Shown here one piece after another: positions 29,114 through 37,524 of a stretch of DNA of 64,000 nucleotides. The position numbers and the translations under genes are program-made. Within the stretch, counting starts at the first letter, position 1. Each line of letters starts with the position of its first letter. The DNA lies in the NCBI RefSeq assembly GCF_002356555.2, contig NZ_AP017372.2:2148501-2212500 (forward strand). Direction: 5' to 3'. The notes under the pieces were generated by a model. That model did not search any database. It saw only the letters and a program-made list of their open reading frames with translations, and was not told where the DNA came from. The stretch comes from Halorhodospira halochloris (GTDB taxonomy: Bacteria; Pseudomonadota; Gammaproteobacteria; Nitrococcales; Halorhodospiraceae).

Positions 29114-29620
29114 TCAGGGACCCGAGGGGCGCAACGGCTCGCGGCGAGAATAGCGGCGCAGGGTATTTGTGCGGACAAATACCGAGCACGGGCGAGCGCA
29201 GAAGTCACAGCGCGGGGCGCTCTCTGTGAGTCGGCGCGCTTGCTGATAATCGGGCCGCTGAACAGGCCGTGCTCGAGCTTGGTTATCTGGCTGCGAGAGC
29301 TTAAGTGAAGCATCACTATCAACAGGTGTGGAACCCTGATGCGTCACTTTTTTGTCTCGGCTTAGGGATAGGGATAGGGATAGGGGTCGAGTCCGGGCCC
29401 TGGCTCGATAACGACTCTGGCGCTCTGCATGCTTGGCTTTGCCTCGCCTAGAGTCTTGATAACGCCTACCCGCCTCGCGCAGGGACTGGCGGCGGGCAGC
29501 AGTTGCGCATTGCTGGCTACAGTAGCGATTGCCGCGATCACATTGACTGCAGATCATGACCTGTCGATTGCAGCAATCGCAAAAGAAAAGTCGGCGGGTC
29601 AATGCTTTAGGCTGGCTCAT
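29114..29620 (-). CDS. Cys-rich putative zinc-binding passenger protein of the IS
   Basis: About 168 residues upstream of istA within the element. The N-terminus has FFCDCCNRQVMICSQCDRGN and RYCSQQCA, four CxxC or CxxxC-like pairs suggesting two zinc sites. A basic stretch (RRGKAKHAERQSRYRARARTR), VTHQGS and a second cluster (CDFCARPC) follow. I recall similar hypothetical proteins next to IS21-type elements, but the function is unknown; a DNA-binding accessory role is a guess. The start at 29620 (MSQPKALTRR) avoids a non-conserved extension. Confidence 0.6.
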   Translation of the reverse strand: MSQPKALTRRLFFCDCCNRQVMICSQCDRGNRYCSQQCATAARRQSLREAGRRYQDSRRGKAKHAERQSRYRARARTRPLSLSLSLSRDKKVTHQGSTPVDSDASLKLSQPDNQARARPVQRPDYQQARRLTESAPRCDFCARPCSVFVRTNTLRRYSRREPLRPSGP

Positions 29621-29647
29621 CGGGGCGCTTATCCAGGTAAATTGCAA

Positions 29648-30071
29648 ACACTGGACAACGGCGCTAAACCCGAGGATACTGATAAGTGCCGTGTCGCAGG
29701 ACGCGGTGGGCGCGGCATCAGGAGGGTTGTCAGCCTCTGGTTACCTGATGTCGCGTCGCCCTTACTACTTGCCTACCGATTCTCACCCTCTTATAAGCAA
29801 ATCTCCAGTACTTTTAGCTGCTTAAGCAATAGCTCTGTGGACTTGTGGACGAGCGCTTCGCGCCGCCCTGAGCCCTACGGGCCGTGTGGACAGCCCGTGG
29901 ACAACCCTGCGGGTTGCCCACCGCCTGCCCACACTCTCAGGGCTCTCGCCCACAGGGCCCACAGAGCCAGTTACTGGTTTATAAGGAAAAGAAGGGACAA
30001 GCGAAAGCAGAAATCGACACAGAGCGTGGTAGTTAGTCTTAGCTTTTAACTACCCAGTAGATATGCTTATT
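29648..30071. other. Non-coding end of the IS with nested GC-rich hairpins
   Basis: I see no supported gene. Bases about 29830-29960 are rich in small inverted repeats built on GTGGAC / GTCCAC and GCCCTG..CAGGGC, such as AACCCTGCGGGTTG. They could fold into several hairpins near the IS end. The right inverted repeat follows at about 30072-30115. Confidence 0.5.
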
Positions 30072-30116
30072 CTTGAATCCTCCGCCAAATATGTACGGAT
30101 TTTGGCAGCCAACAAC

Positions 30117-33100
30117 ATGTGTCAAGGCATAGTCAAGCAGCGCCTCTTTTTGCTCCTCTGTAGCACCCTGCCAGTCAATCGGTTCATCCAGCATCATGAA
30201 GAAGAAACCGCTAATCGACTGATTAAAGAATTCTTCGAGCCGCGCTTTGCTCTGTGCCAGTTCCTGCTCGGCTCGAACCCTGTCGGTGATGTCGTGTATG
30301 TATCCGTGCCAGAGCGTGCTGCCATCGGCCAGGCGTTCCGGCATGGAATTCCCCTCAAGCCAGGCCGTTCCCTTTGAGGAGTGGTGAATCCGGAAGGTCT
30401 GGTACCACGGCGTTAAGGCCTGTGCCGATCGTTCAATGCTCCGGTAAAACTCACCCCGATCGGCCTCGTAGATGACTTCGAAAAGGTGATCGGGGTACTC
30501 GATGGCCTGTTCCGGCGTGACGCCGTAAATCTGTTCAGCCCGACCATTGGCATAGACGAAGGCGTGGCGGCCGTCGGGCCAGAGCCGGTATTGATAGATG
30601 AATCCAGGCAGCTGCGCGGTAAGATTGGCCAGCTGCTTGCGCGCCCGCTCGGACTCCTGTTGCGCCTGCTTGATCTCGGTGCGGTCGTCGTAGACCGCGA
30701 CCACTTCGCCGGAAGAGAGCCGGAAGATCCGGTTCTCACGCCAGGCAGTGATACGCTTATCCTGATACGAGGCCAGCGGCAATTCTTCCGGTACCCCGGT
30801 GCGGGCCACCCGTTGCAGCGCTGCCAAAAGCCCCATTTCCACGACCCCTGGGAAGCAGTCGGTCAGTCTGCGACCGATGACCTCGTCGCGGGTGATCTGA
30901 TCGAGGCGCTCGGATGCCGGGTTGATCTCAATGCACTCGAAATCCCGCCCCTCATCCACCGGACGGTAGACAGCCACGCCACTGCCGGTCTGCTCGAAGA
31001 TCCCGGCGAAGCGCTCCTTGGCTGCGGCGAGTTGCCGACGATACTCCTGCTCCGCGGTGATATCGCGGCTGATGCCCACGATGCGCACTGGGATACCAGA
31101 GGCATCGCAAATCACCTGGGCATGTCCGTGTAGGGTACGGCAACTGCCATCATCCGCGCGACGAATCTCCATCTGGATATCGAATGGGGTGCGCGAGGCC
31201 ACCGCCTCGTTTAGCGCAGCCACCGTGCTATCGCGGGAATCGGGTAAGAGTGTCTCGGCCCAGTCCTCAAAGGTGTTACCGAAGACCGTGGTGTCGAGGG
31301 ATTTGGACTCCGGCGCCTCGACCCAGCCTTCAGAGGCGTGACCGAAGGTGGCCGGATCAATCCCGTAGAGGCGGCACATGCACTCATCACACTCTAGCCG
31401 GCCGCTTTTTAGATCGTATTCCCAGATGCCGAGCTCGGCTGCCGAAGTCGCCAGGCGCAGGCGCTCCGTCAGTCTCTTTTGAGCCCGCTCGGCTTCTTTC
31501 TCAGCCGTGATATCGCGCCCAGTGCCACGAAAACCGGTCAGGTTGCCGTCTTCATCCAGGATGGGCAGACCGCTGACCCGCTGATGCACGAGGCTGCCAT
31601 CCGGGCGCAGCGAGACATGCTCCAGGTCTCGCCAAGCACTTCTTTCATCGGCCCAGGCCTGAAGCAGCCCATGCACACGCTCGGCTTCATCGTCCGGCAT
31701 AAAGTCGAATACCGAACATCCGATGATCGCCTCAACCGGGCGACCTAGAAGCGGTTCCGCCGGCGAAGTGATGAAAGTGTAGCGACCCTCGGGGTCTATC
31801 TCCCAGATGTACTCGCCCGCCGCCAGGGTGACATCCCGAAAGCGCTGCTCGCTTTTAGCTAACGCACGCTCAGTCTCCTTGAGCTGCTGGATCTCCACGT
31901 GCGTGCCCACCATGTAGATCGGCGAGCCATCGGCCGCGCGGCGCAGGGTCTGGCCGCGGTTTTGCACCCAAAGCCAGCTGCCATCGGCACACCGGTAACG
32001 GAACTCGATGGTAAAGGGAGTGCCCGCAGCTAGGTGGTGCTCGAATTCGGGGAGGATGCGCTCCAGATCTTCAGGGTGAACTAGGGCTTGCCACTGCGCG
32101 TAGGTCAATGTGCCCTGCTGCTCGGGATCGTAGCCGAGCATACGCCAGGAGGCCTCATCCCAGTGGGCACGATCGGTTTCAACGTCCCACTCCCAGACCC
32201 CGAAGCCGGCTGCCTCCTGCGCCATGCGCAGACGCTGCTCACGGGCGAACTGCGCCGATAAATCGATGCAGGCCCCGATTTTACCTACCACTTCGCCGCG
32301 CTCATTGAGTAGCGGTGCGACACTCAACTGGGCCCGAAAGCGCTCGCCGGTGCCGCGAATCAGTTCACATTCCACAGAGTAACCCTGAGCGGTGCGCTGC
32401 AATCTAGCGATACCCTCGCGCACCTGCGCATGCTCAGCCGGATCGTGGAGCATGTAGATGTCACTGCCGAGAAACGCCTCACGTGAGTAACCGAACATAA
32501 GCTCGGCGCTTCGGTTCAGCTCGCTCACCTTGCCCTCAAGATCCGTCTCGATTAAGGCTACATCGGGAACCGTCCGCAGAATAGCTGCGAGCCGTTGGCG
32601 CTGTGCCTCGCTACGCTCCAACGCTTTGCGCTGCTTAGTAATATCTTGGATAGTACCCTGGATGATCGACTGGCCGTTCTCGTCCTTCAAGCGCTGCGCG
32701 ATCTCACGGACCCACAGTGTACGGCCGCCAGGGTGGACGATACGGTACTCCCCTTCACAGGAGCGCCGGGAAGGATCAGCCTTGAACTGAGATTCTGCGA
32801 TCTGGCCGCGATCCGCCTCTGGGACCCGGGCGATGAACGCCCCCCAGTCCGGTTTCGATCCATCCGGGTCGAAGCCGAAAAGCTCGTAGGTCATCAACGA
32901 CCAGATCAGTTGCCCGGACTCAGGGTAATGGATCCAGTGCCCGATGGCACCGATTCGCTCGGCCTGCTCGGCGCGCTGTAGGGCTTGGTTAAGGGCGTGG
33001 TGTTGCACTGTAGCATCCCGAAAGGTGACCACCACGCCGCGCTCTTCGGTCTCGTCGCTGTTGAGCGGTGAGGCCTCAATGATTACTGGAAAGGATGTCC

Positions 33101-33407
33101 TGGCACATGGGTGCAGCCAGAGTACCGAGTATATGGAGAGCGGCTCGCCGGTTACGGCAACCGCTGTCAGCTGTTCGGTGAGTGCCGCCGCCGATGGTTC
33201 AGCCCGCTCGGTGTCGATCACCGTGTCGAAGCGCTCGCCAAGCAGCGCGGTGTCGTCGGAGTGGCCGAGTCGCCGGCAGGCCGCCGGGTTGAGGTAGGTG
33301 AAGCGGCCACCGGAATCAAGCGCGCAGACGGCTACCGCTTGAGAATCGAGCAGCTGGTGGAGAAACCCGGCCGTGAGCTTGTTAGGTTTCGCCGAAGACC
33401 CATCCAT
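30117..33407 (-). pseudogene. 5' part of IS-split hybrid kinase (8 complete PAS plus a truncated ninth)
   Basis: The ATG at 33407 follows AGGAGGGTGGGGGG. Eight PAS-like modules are complete: [92 protein letters not shown] and [15 protein letters not shown] ninth ([17 protein letters not shown]) is cut at LLDYALTH by the IS21 element. The frame then reads into IS sequence and ends at 30039 with GCQNPYIFGGGFKNKHI. Joined to 24786-26651 it would give a 1716-residue kinase with ten PAS domains. As it stands it has sensors but no kinase. Confidence 0.88.
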
Positions 33408-33835
33408 CCCCCCACCCTCCTGTGTCATCCCACCATACTCAGCCAAAGACAGTACTCCGGCGCCGCAGAATACACCGGAGAGACTGACAGCGAGCAGAGC
33501 AGCTATCCGGGCAAAAGGGGGGGGACCCACGCACTGGTGGCTCGTCTGCTTTAACAGTCCCGTTTTAAGCTTACAACTAAAACAGCACGAAAAGCAAGTG
33601 AATTTTTATTGTTCTTTGGGCGCCTAAACCTGCCGACGAACAACACCTCAGGGCGCTAGCGTTGCAGCCCACTAGCCACCCAGTCCAACAAGCTGCTCAA
33701 GGCGCTGCGATCAAGCGGCTTGCCAAGATATGCATCGCACCCCGACTCGCTTATCAGCGACTCAACCTCGCTGTAGGCGTAGGCTGTGCATAGCGCAATC
33801 CTGGTAGGCTGCCTGCCCTGCTCATGCTCCTCGGC
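33407..33835. repeat. Duplicated block: kinase start, intergenic region and receiver end
   Basis: This block matches 8695-9343 (with the MITE removed). It includes the MDGxSAKPNK start, the intergenic sequence beginning TGTGTCATCCCACCA, and the receiver end LLDWVASGLQR. Differences are a few percent plus the G run at the other copy. It shows that a kinase-kinase junction was duplicated. Confidence 0.85.
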
Positions 33836-36121
33836 GCGGACGCTTCGGGCTACCTGATCGCCATCAAGATCCGGCATCTTTAAATCAAGCAGCAACATAT
33901 CGAAATCTTCCGCCTGCCAAGCCGCTAGGGCCTCTGTGCCACTCTGCGCGCAAACAACCTCGCAACCGAGCTTGATCAGCAGCGCCTGAGCGAGCATCAC
34001 ATTGGCCGGCTCATCATCGGCGACAAGAACATTGAGGGGGCGCCGTGCTGAACTCGCAGTTGGCTCTGCATCAGACTCGCCCGCCGCTATCGAAGACTCG
34101 CCCTCAGGGCTCGGCTCACTGGCTCTGGGCAAGGGAATGGTGAAAGCAAAGGTTGAGCCTTGCCCTGGTGTACTACTCAGGGAGAGCTCGCCATCAAGCA
34201 GATTGATAAACTCGCTGACAATCGCCAACCCCAGCCCGTAACCTTGGCTAGTGCCCCTATAGCCACCGCGATCGAAGGCAGTGAAAATCTCTTTTTGCTG
34301 CTGCTCGCTTAGACCCGGCCCGGTGTCGTGGACAGCAAAACTGACTCGGGTATCGTCTACGGCACACACCTCAAGATCGACACCGCCCTGCTGGGTGTAT
34401 TTAACGGCATTACTGAGAAGATTAGAGAGCAATTGCCCGAGTCGCGTATCATCCACCTCGACCCATCTGGGGACAGCTTCAGCTATGCTGTAGTCTAGAC
34501 TTAGGCCCTTCTCACAGGCCCGGGACCTAAGCATAGCAACCTGGTTATCTATCAGTGCAGGCAACTCGGTTGCTCGTGGGCGCAGTTCCAAACGACCGGC
34601 TTCAAGGCGGGCGAGATCGAGCAGAGTCTCAATCAGGCCGAGAAGCCGTTGTGCCCCTTGCCGGCATTGCTCCATGTACTCAGAGCGTTGCTCGGGTGAA
34701 AGTTGCGGATCATCGAGCAGCTCAAGAAAGCCCATCAAGGCGTTTAGCGGCGTGCGCAGGTCGTGGCTGACGGCGCTGAGGAAGGTGTCTTTCGCGCGTA
34801 TAGCGTCGGCGAGTTCCTGCTCAACGCGCTTTTGATCGCTGATATCGAAGGAGACACCAAGAGCGGCGATGATCTGGTCATCTGCATCCAAAATCGGATG
34901 CACCGCTAGATGCGCCATAAATGTGGTGCCGTCACGCCGTCGCATTTTGGTCTCTAAGCGAATGGGCAGGCTGCTCTGGTCGAGTTGCCGAGCCTCAACG
35001 TGCTCCTGTACATGAAGCATGGAGACGTGCTGACCGATCAGCTCACTCCGCGAATAACCGAATAACGCCTCCGTGCCACAGCTAACCTCCTGGATTACTG
35101 TGTCGCGGTCAGTCTTAATCAAGCTAACGGAGCGGGCCGCCGCGAAGATCGCCTCGAGCTCTTTTTGTCTTGTCTCAAGCTGCTCGCGTAGCTGCTGCTC
35201 GGCCTGCTCGGCGCGCCGGCGTGCGGTGATATCTACGCCTACCGCCTGGAAATGGCTCAGCGTACCGCTGTCGTCAAAAAAGGCGCGGTTGGTCCAAAGA
35301 ATCCAGTACCTCAGACCGTCTGCACCTGTCAGGCTGTTCTCGAGCCGGCCCACCGGTTGCTGCGGAGTCAAGCTCGTTAAGTGTGCTTGTGCCCGTTTCT
35401 GCTCATCAACGGGAAACAAGTCGATCCAGCGTTGCCCGATCAGTCGATCCGGCTCGGTCTGGACGTAAGCCGCCAGGGCCGGATTGGCATACGTAATGGT
35501 GGTATCGGGCAGGAAGCGCTCAATCATCAGCGGCTGGTTCTCGACCAGATCCCGGTAGTGCGCCTCGCGCTCGGCAAGTTCGCGCTGCAGAACCCGCTGC
35601 TCGGTGACATCCTGGGCCGTACCGCGTAGAAGTTGCGGATTCCCGGCAGCATCAAACTCCGCATAGCCGCGGGCCTGCACAATCCGCCGACCGCCGTCCA
35701 CACTCATGAGGTGGTGCTCAAGCTCGTAGGGATCCCCCCGGTTTAGAGTGCGCTCTATGGCCTCATAGAGCTCAGGGTGATCTTCAGGCGGCACTCTGGA
35801 GAGAAAGGTGTCCCAGTCCATGGCCGTTGCTGCCGGCTCCAAACCAATAATTTCGTAGATCTCGCTCGACCAGTGGACATCCCCAGACTTTATGTCATAG
35901 AGCCAGTGACCGAGTCGGGCAATGCGCTTAGCCTCAGTGAGTTCCAACTCGCTACGGCGCAGCGCGAACTCAGTCTCCTTGAGGGTCTGGACATCAACGT
36001 GAGTTCCCACCATGTAGGTCGGTGAGCCATCGGCGCCACGGCGCAGGGTCTGCCCCCGGCCCTGCACCCAAAGCCAGTCAGCATATGCCAGAGTGCCCTT
36101 TAGTAACCCCATGGGGCGCAC
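33656..36121 (-). CDS. N-truncated hybrid histidine kinase (3 PAS-HisKA-HATPase-REC)
   Basis: An 821-residue frame that begins inside a PAS. KGTLAYADWLWVQGRGQ joins two points of a module that in siblings are about 50 residues apart (GTLAFADWQ ... SWLWVQGRGQ). Complete PAS modules follow ([42 protein letters not shown]). HisKA has VSHDLRTPLNALMGF, HATPase DTGPGLS and GYGLGLAI, and the receiver LLLDLKMPDLDG and LGKPLD. From about 33660 to 36080 it closely matches 42040-44455. The start overlaps the end of the HD-GYP gene by 22 bases, so the missing front was probably lost by deletion and expression now depends on that gene. Confidence 0.85.
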   Translation of the reverse strand: MRPMGLLKGTLAYADWLWVQGRGQTLRRGADGSPTYMVGTHVDVQTLKETEFALRRSELELTEAKRIARLGHWLYDIKSGDVHWSSEIYEIIGLEPAATAMDWDTFLSRVPPEDHPELYEAIERTLNRGDPYELEHHLMSVDGGRRIVQARGYAEFDAAGNPQLLRGTAQDVTEQRVLQRELAEREAHYRDLVENQPLMIERFLPDTTITYANPALAAYVQTEPDRLIGQRWIDLFPVDEQKRAQAHLTSLTPQQPVGRLENSLTGADGLRYWILWTNRAFFDDSGTLSHFQAVGVDITARRRAEQAEQQLREQLETRQKELEAIFAAARSVSLIKTDRDTVIQEVSCGTEALFGYSRSELIGQHVSMLHVQEHVEARQLDQSSLPIRLETKMRRRDGTTFMAHLAVHPILDADDQIIAALGVSFDISDQKRVEQELADAIRAKDTFLSAVSHDLRTPLNALMGFLELLDDPQLSPEQRSEYMEQCRQGAQRLLGLIETLLDLARLEAGRLELRPRATELPALIDNQVAMLRSRACEKGLSLDYSIAEAVPRWVEVDDTRLGQLLSNLLSNAVKYTQQGGVDLEVCAVDDTRVSFAVHDTGPGLSEQQQKEIFTAFDRGGYRGTSQGYGLGLAIVSEFINLLDGELSLSSTPGQGSTFAFTIPLPRASEPSPEGESSIAAGESDAEPTASSARRPLNVLVADDEPANVMLAQALLIKLGCEVVCAQSGTEALAAWQAEDFDMLLLDLKMPDLDGDQVARSVRAEEHEQGRQPTRIALCTAYAYSEVESLISESGCDAYLGKPLDRSALSSLLDWVASGLQR

Positions 36122-37278
36122 TCCGGAATCGGCACCTTGATGTCTTCGGGACGATAACTACGCACGATCTCTAAATCTTCTTCTGTCAGGTTGCACTCAA
36201 AGGCACGCAGCCGCCGCCCAGCGGCACGCTGCAGAGAATAAAACCAGGGCCGTGCCCACTTCCCAGCCCTGCGGGTGACCACGCCCACGTCGCCGGTTTC
36301 CAACTCGACCACCGTTCCGGGCGGATAGATACCGAGTTCCCTTACGATATACTGAGCATAATGCGCGGGGTAAAGATGATCGGCCTCGCAGAATAGTTCG
36401 CGCAGTACCTCTTTTGGGGGGCGAGCAGACCGGTGGGCCCTAGGCGTGACCATGGCCATATAAACATTAGCGACCATGAGCAGGCCCGCGATATCGCAGA
36501 CCGAATCACCACGGATACCGCGTGGGTAACCCGATCCATCCAACCGCTCATGGTGCTCCATGACGGCGCGCAACCAGTTATCATCATCCAGCCCAGCTTC
36601 GCGCAGGATCTGCGCCGAACGCTCCGGGTGCTCCACCAGCGCCTTGCGCTGAGCCTGGCTAATGTCAGTGGACTGTTGATCGAGTACGGCGCGTAACTCA
36701 AGCATGCCAATATCTGCGCTCAGCGCCGCGCCGATAAGACTATTGCGATACCCCTCGCAGCATCCAGCGGCGCGGGCAACAATATCGGCTACGATTGCCT
36801 GGCGCAGGGGCTGCAGGATATGTTCCGGATAGGCACGGCTAAGGTGCGCCACCCCCAAAGCAGCGTCAGTGTCCAAATCGATCAACCGTTGCAGACGCTC
36901 GACGACTTGCCGAAGCCGAGGCAAAAAGTCGCGCTCACCGGCTCGGATCCTTTCGTAGTTTCGCTGAAGAGCTTGAGCACAGGCATGCAACCGCTCGTGC
37001 GGGCTTAAATCTTCCTGAACGGGATTGCCACGCCGGACAGCAGGCCCGCCAGGATGCGTAAAGCGGCTATGCCCTAATTTCGAGAGCGACCGGCCGCTCA
37101 GCTCAACCCGTCCATCGTGAAAGATGCGCCGGAGCTGATTCTGGCTAAGGATCTGCTTACCACGGCGCATGAGGAGCCGCCCTTCCTCATCGTAGACATC
37201 AAAGGTCAGGCGATCCCCAACCTGTATGTTAGCCCCGAGCCCTAAGATAGCGGGTGAATCCTCGTAGCCTGCGCGCAT
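36100..37278 (-). CDS. HD-GYP domain protein, degenerate catalytic motif
   Basis: 392 residues. The N-terminal part (VGDRLTFDVYDEEGRLLMRRG) is the conserved region of many HD-GYP proteins. The HD-GYP domain spans about 130-320: SADIGML replaces the usual HDIGK (catalytic His to Ala, Lys to Met), VEHPERSAQIL keeps its His, HHERLDGSGYPRG carries HHExxDGxGYP, and ANVYMAM replaces ADxYDAM. Active HD-GYP enzymes hydrolyse c-di-GMP with a metal centre that needs these residues, so this one is probably inactive or a c-di-GMP or protein-binding relay. The gene lies just upstream of the truncated kinase with a 22-bp overlap. Confidence 0.85.
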   Translation of the reverse strand: MRAGYEDSPAILGLGANIQVGDRLTFDVYDEEGRLLMRRGKQILSQNQLRRIFHDGRVELSGRSLSKLGHSRFTHPGGPAVRRGNPVQEDLSPHERLHACAQALQRNYERIRAGERDFLPRLRQVVERLQRLIDLDTDAALGVAHLSRAYPEHILQPLRQAIVADIVARAAGCCEGYRNSLIGAALSADIGMLELRAVLDQQSTDISQAQRKALVEHPERSAQILREAGLDDDNWLRAVMEHHERLDGSGYPRGIRGDSVCDIAGLLMVANVYMAMVTPRAHRSARPPKEVLRELFCEADHLYPAHYAQYIVRELGIYPPGTVVELETGDVGVVTRRAGKWARPWFYSLQRAAGRRLRAFECNLTEEDLEIVRSYRPEDIKVPIPECAPWGY

Positions 37279-37524
37279 TGTTAACCTGCCATATAGTTTT
37301 CTTTCAGATTATGGGCAGATTAACCGATAAACATTAACTAGAAATAAACCCGGATAATTTAGTGCGCTCCAAAGGTGAGCTTCGCCAATGGAGGGAGGTT
37401 CCACCCAGATAATTAGTCAGTTTTATCTAGTGGCTACAACACCGCGCAAGGCGGACAGCGTAACCCGTAACTCCGAGGCTTTCTGCACGCAGACGACACA
37501 GTTAATAAACTATGTTCAGCGTTC

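Larger units (their letters stand above)
26652..30116 (-). mobile_element. IS21-family insertion sequence (istA, istB, extra Cys-rich ORF)
   Basis: The element is about 3465 bp and flanked by the 6-bp direct repeat ATGTGT (26646-26651 and 30117-30122). Its ends are imperfect inverted repeats of about 42 bp: TGTTAGCGGC... at left and, inverted, TGTTGGCTGC... at right, both leading into CCGTACA and TTGGCGGAGGATTCA. It carries IstA and IstB on the minus strand and a third ORF. It interrupts a multi-PAS kinase gene between codons for ACA-CAT and CAA. Confidence 0.92.

Noticed and set aside
29361-29386. GGGATA hexamer repeats
   Set aside because: Only about three units, inside the Cys-rich ORF where they encode a short LSLSLSLS run; not clearly functional.
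29429-30049. 206-residue plus-strand ORF at the IS end
   Set aside because: Opposite the Cys-rich ORF and the hairpin-rich end; composition is not protein-like.
33408-33530. Hydrophobic N-terminal extension (IAALLAVSLSGVFCGAGVL) of the 33407 kinase
   Set aside because: It looks like a membrane anchor, but the strong Shine-Dalgarno is just before 33407 and the sibling at 8695 starts at the same residue.
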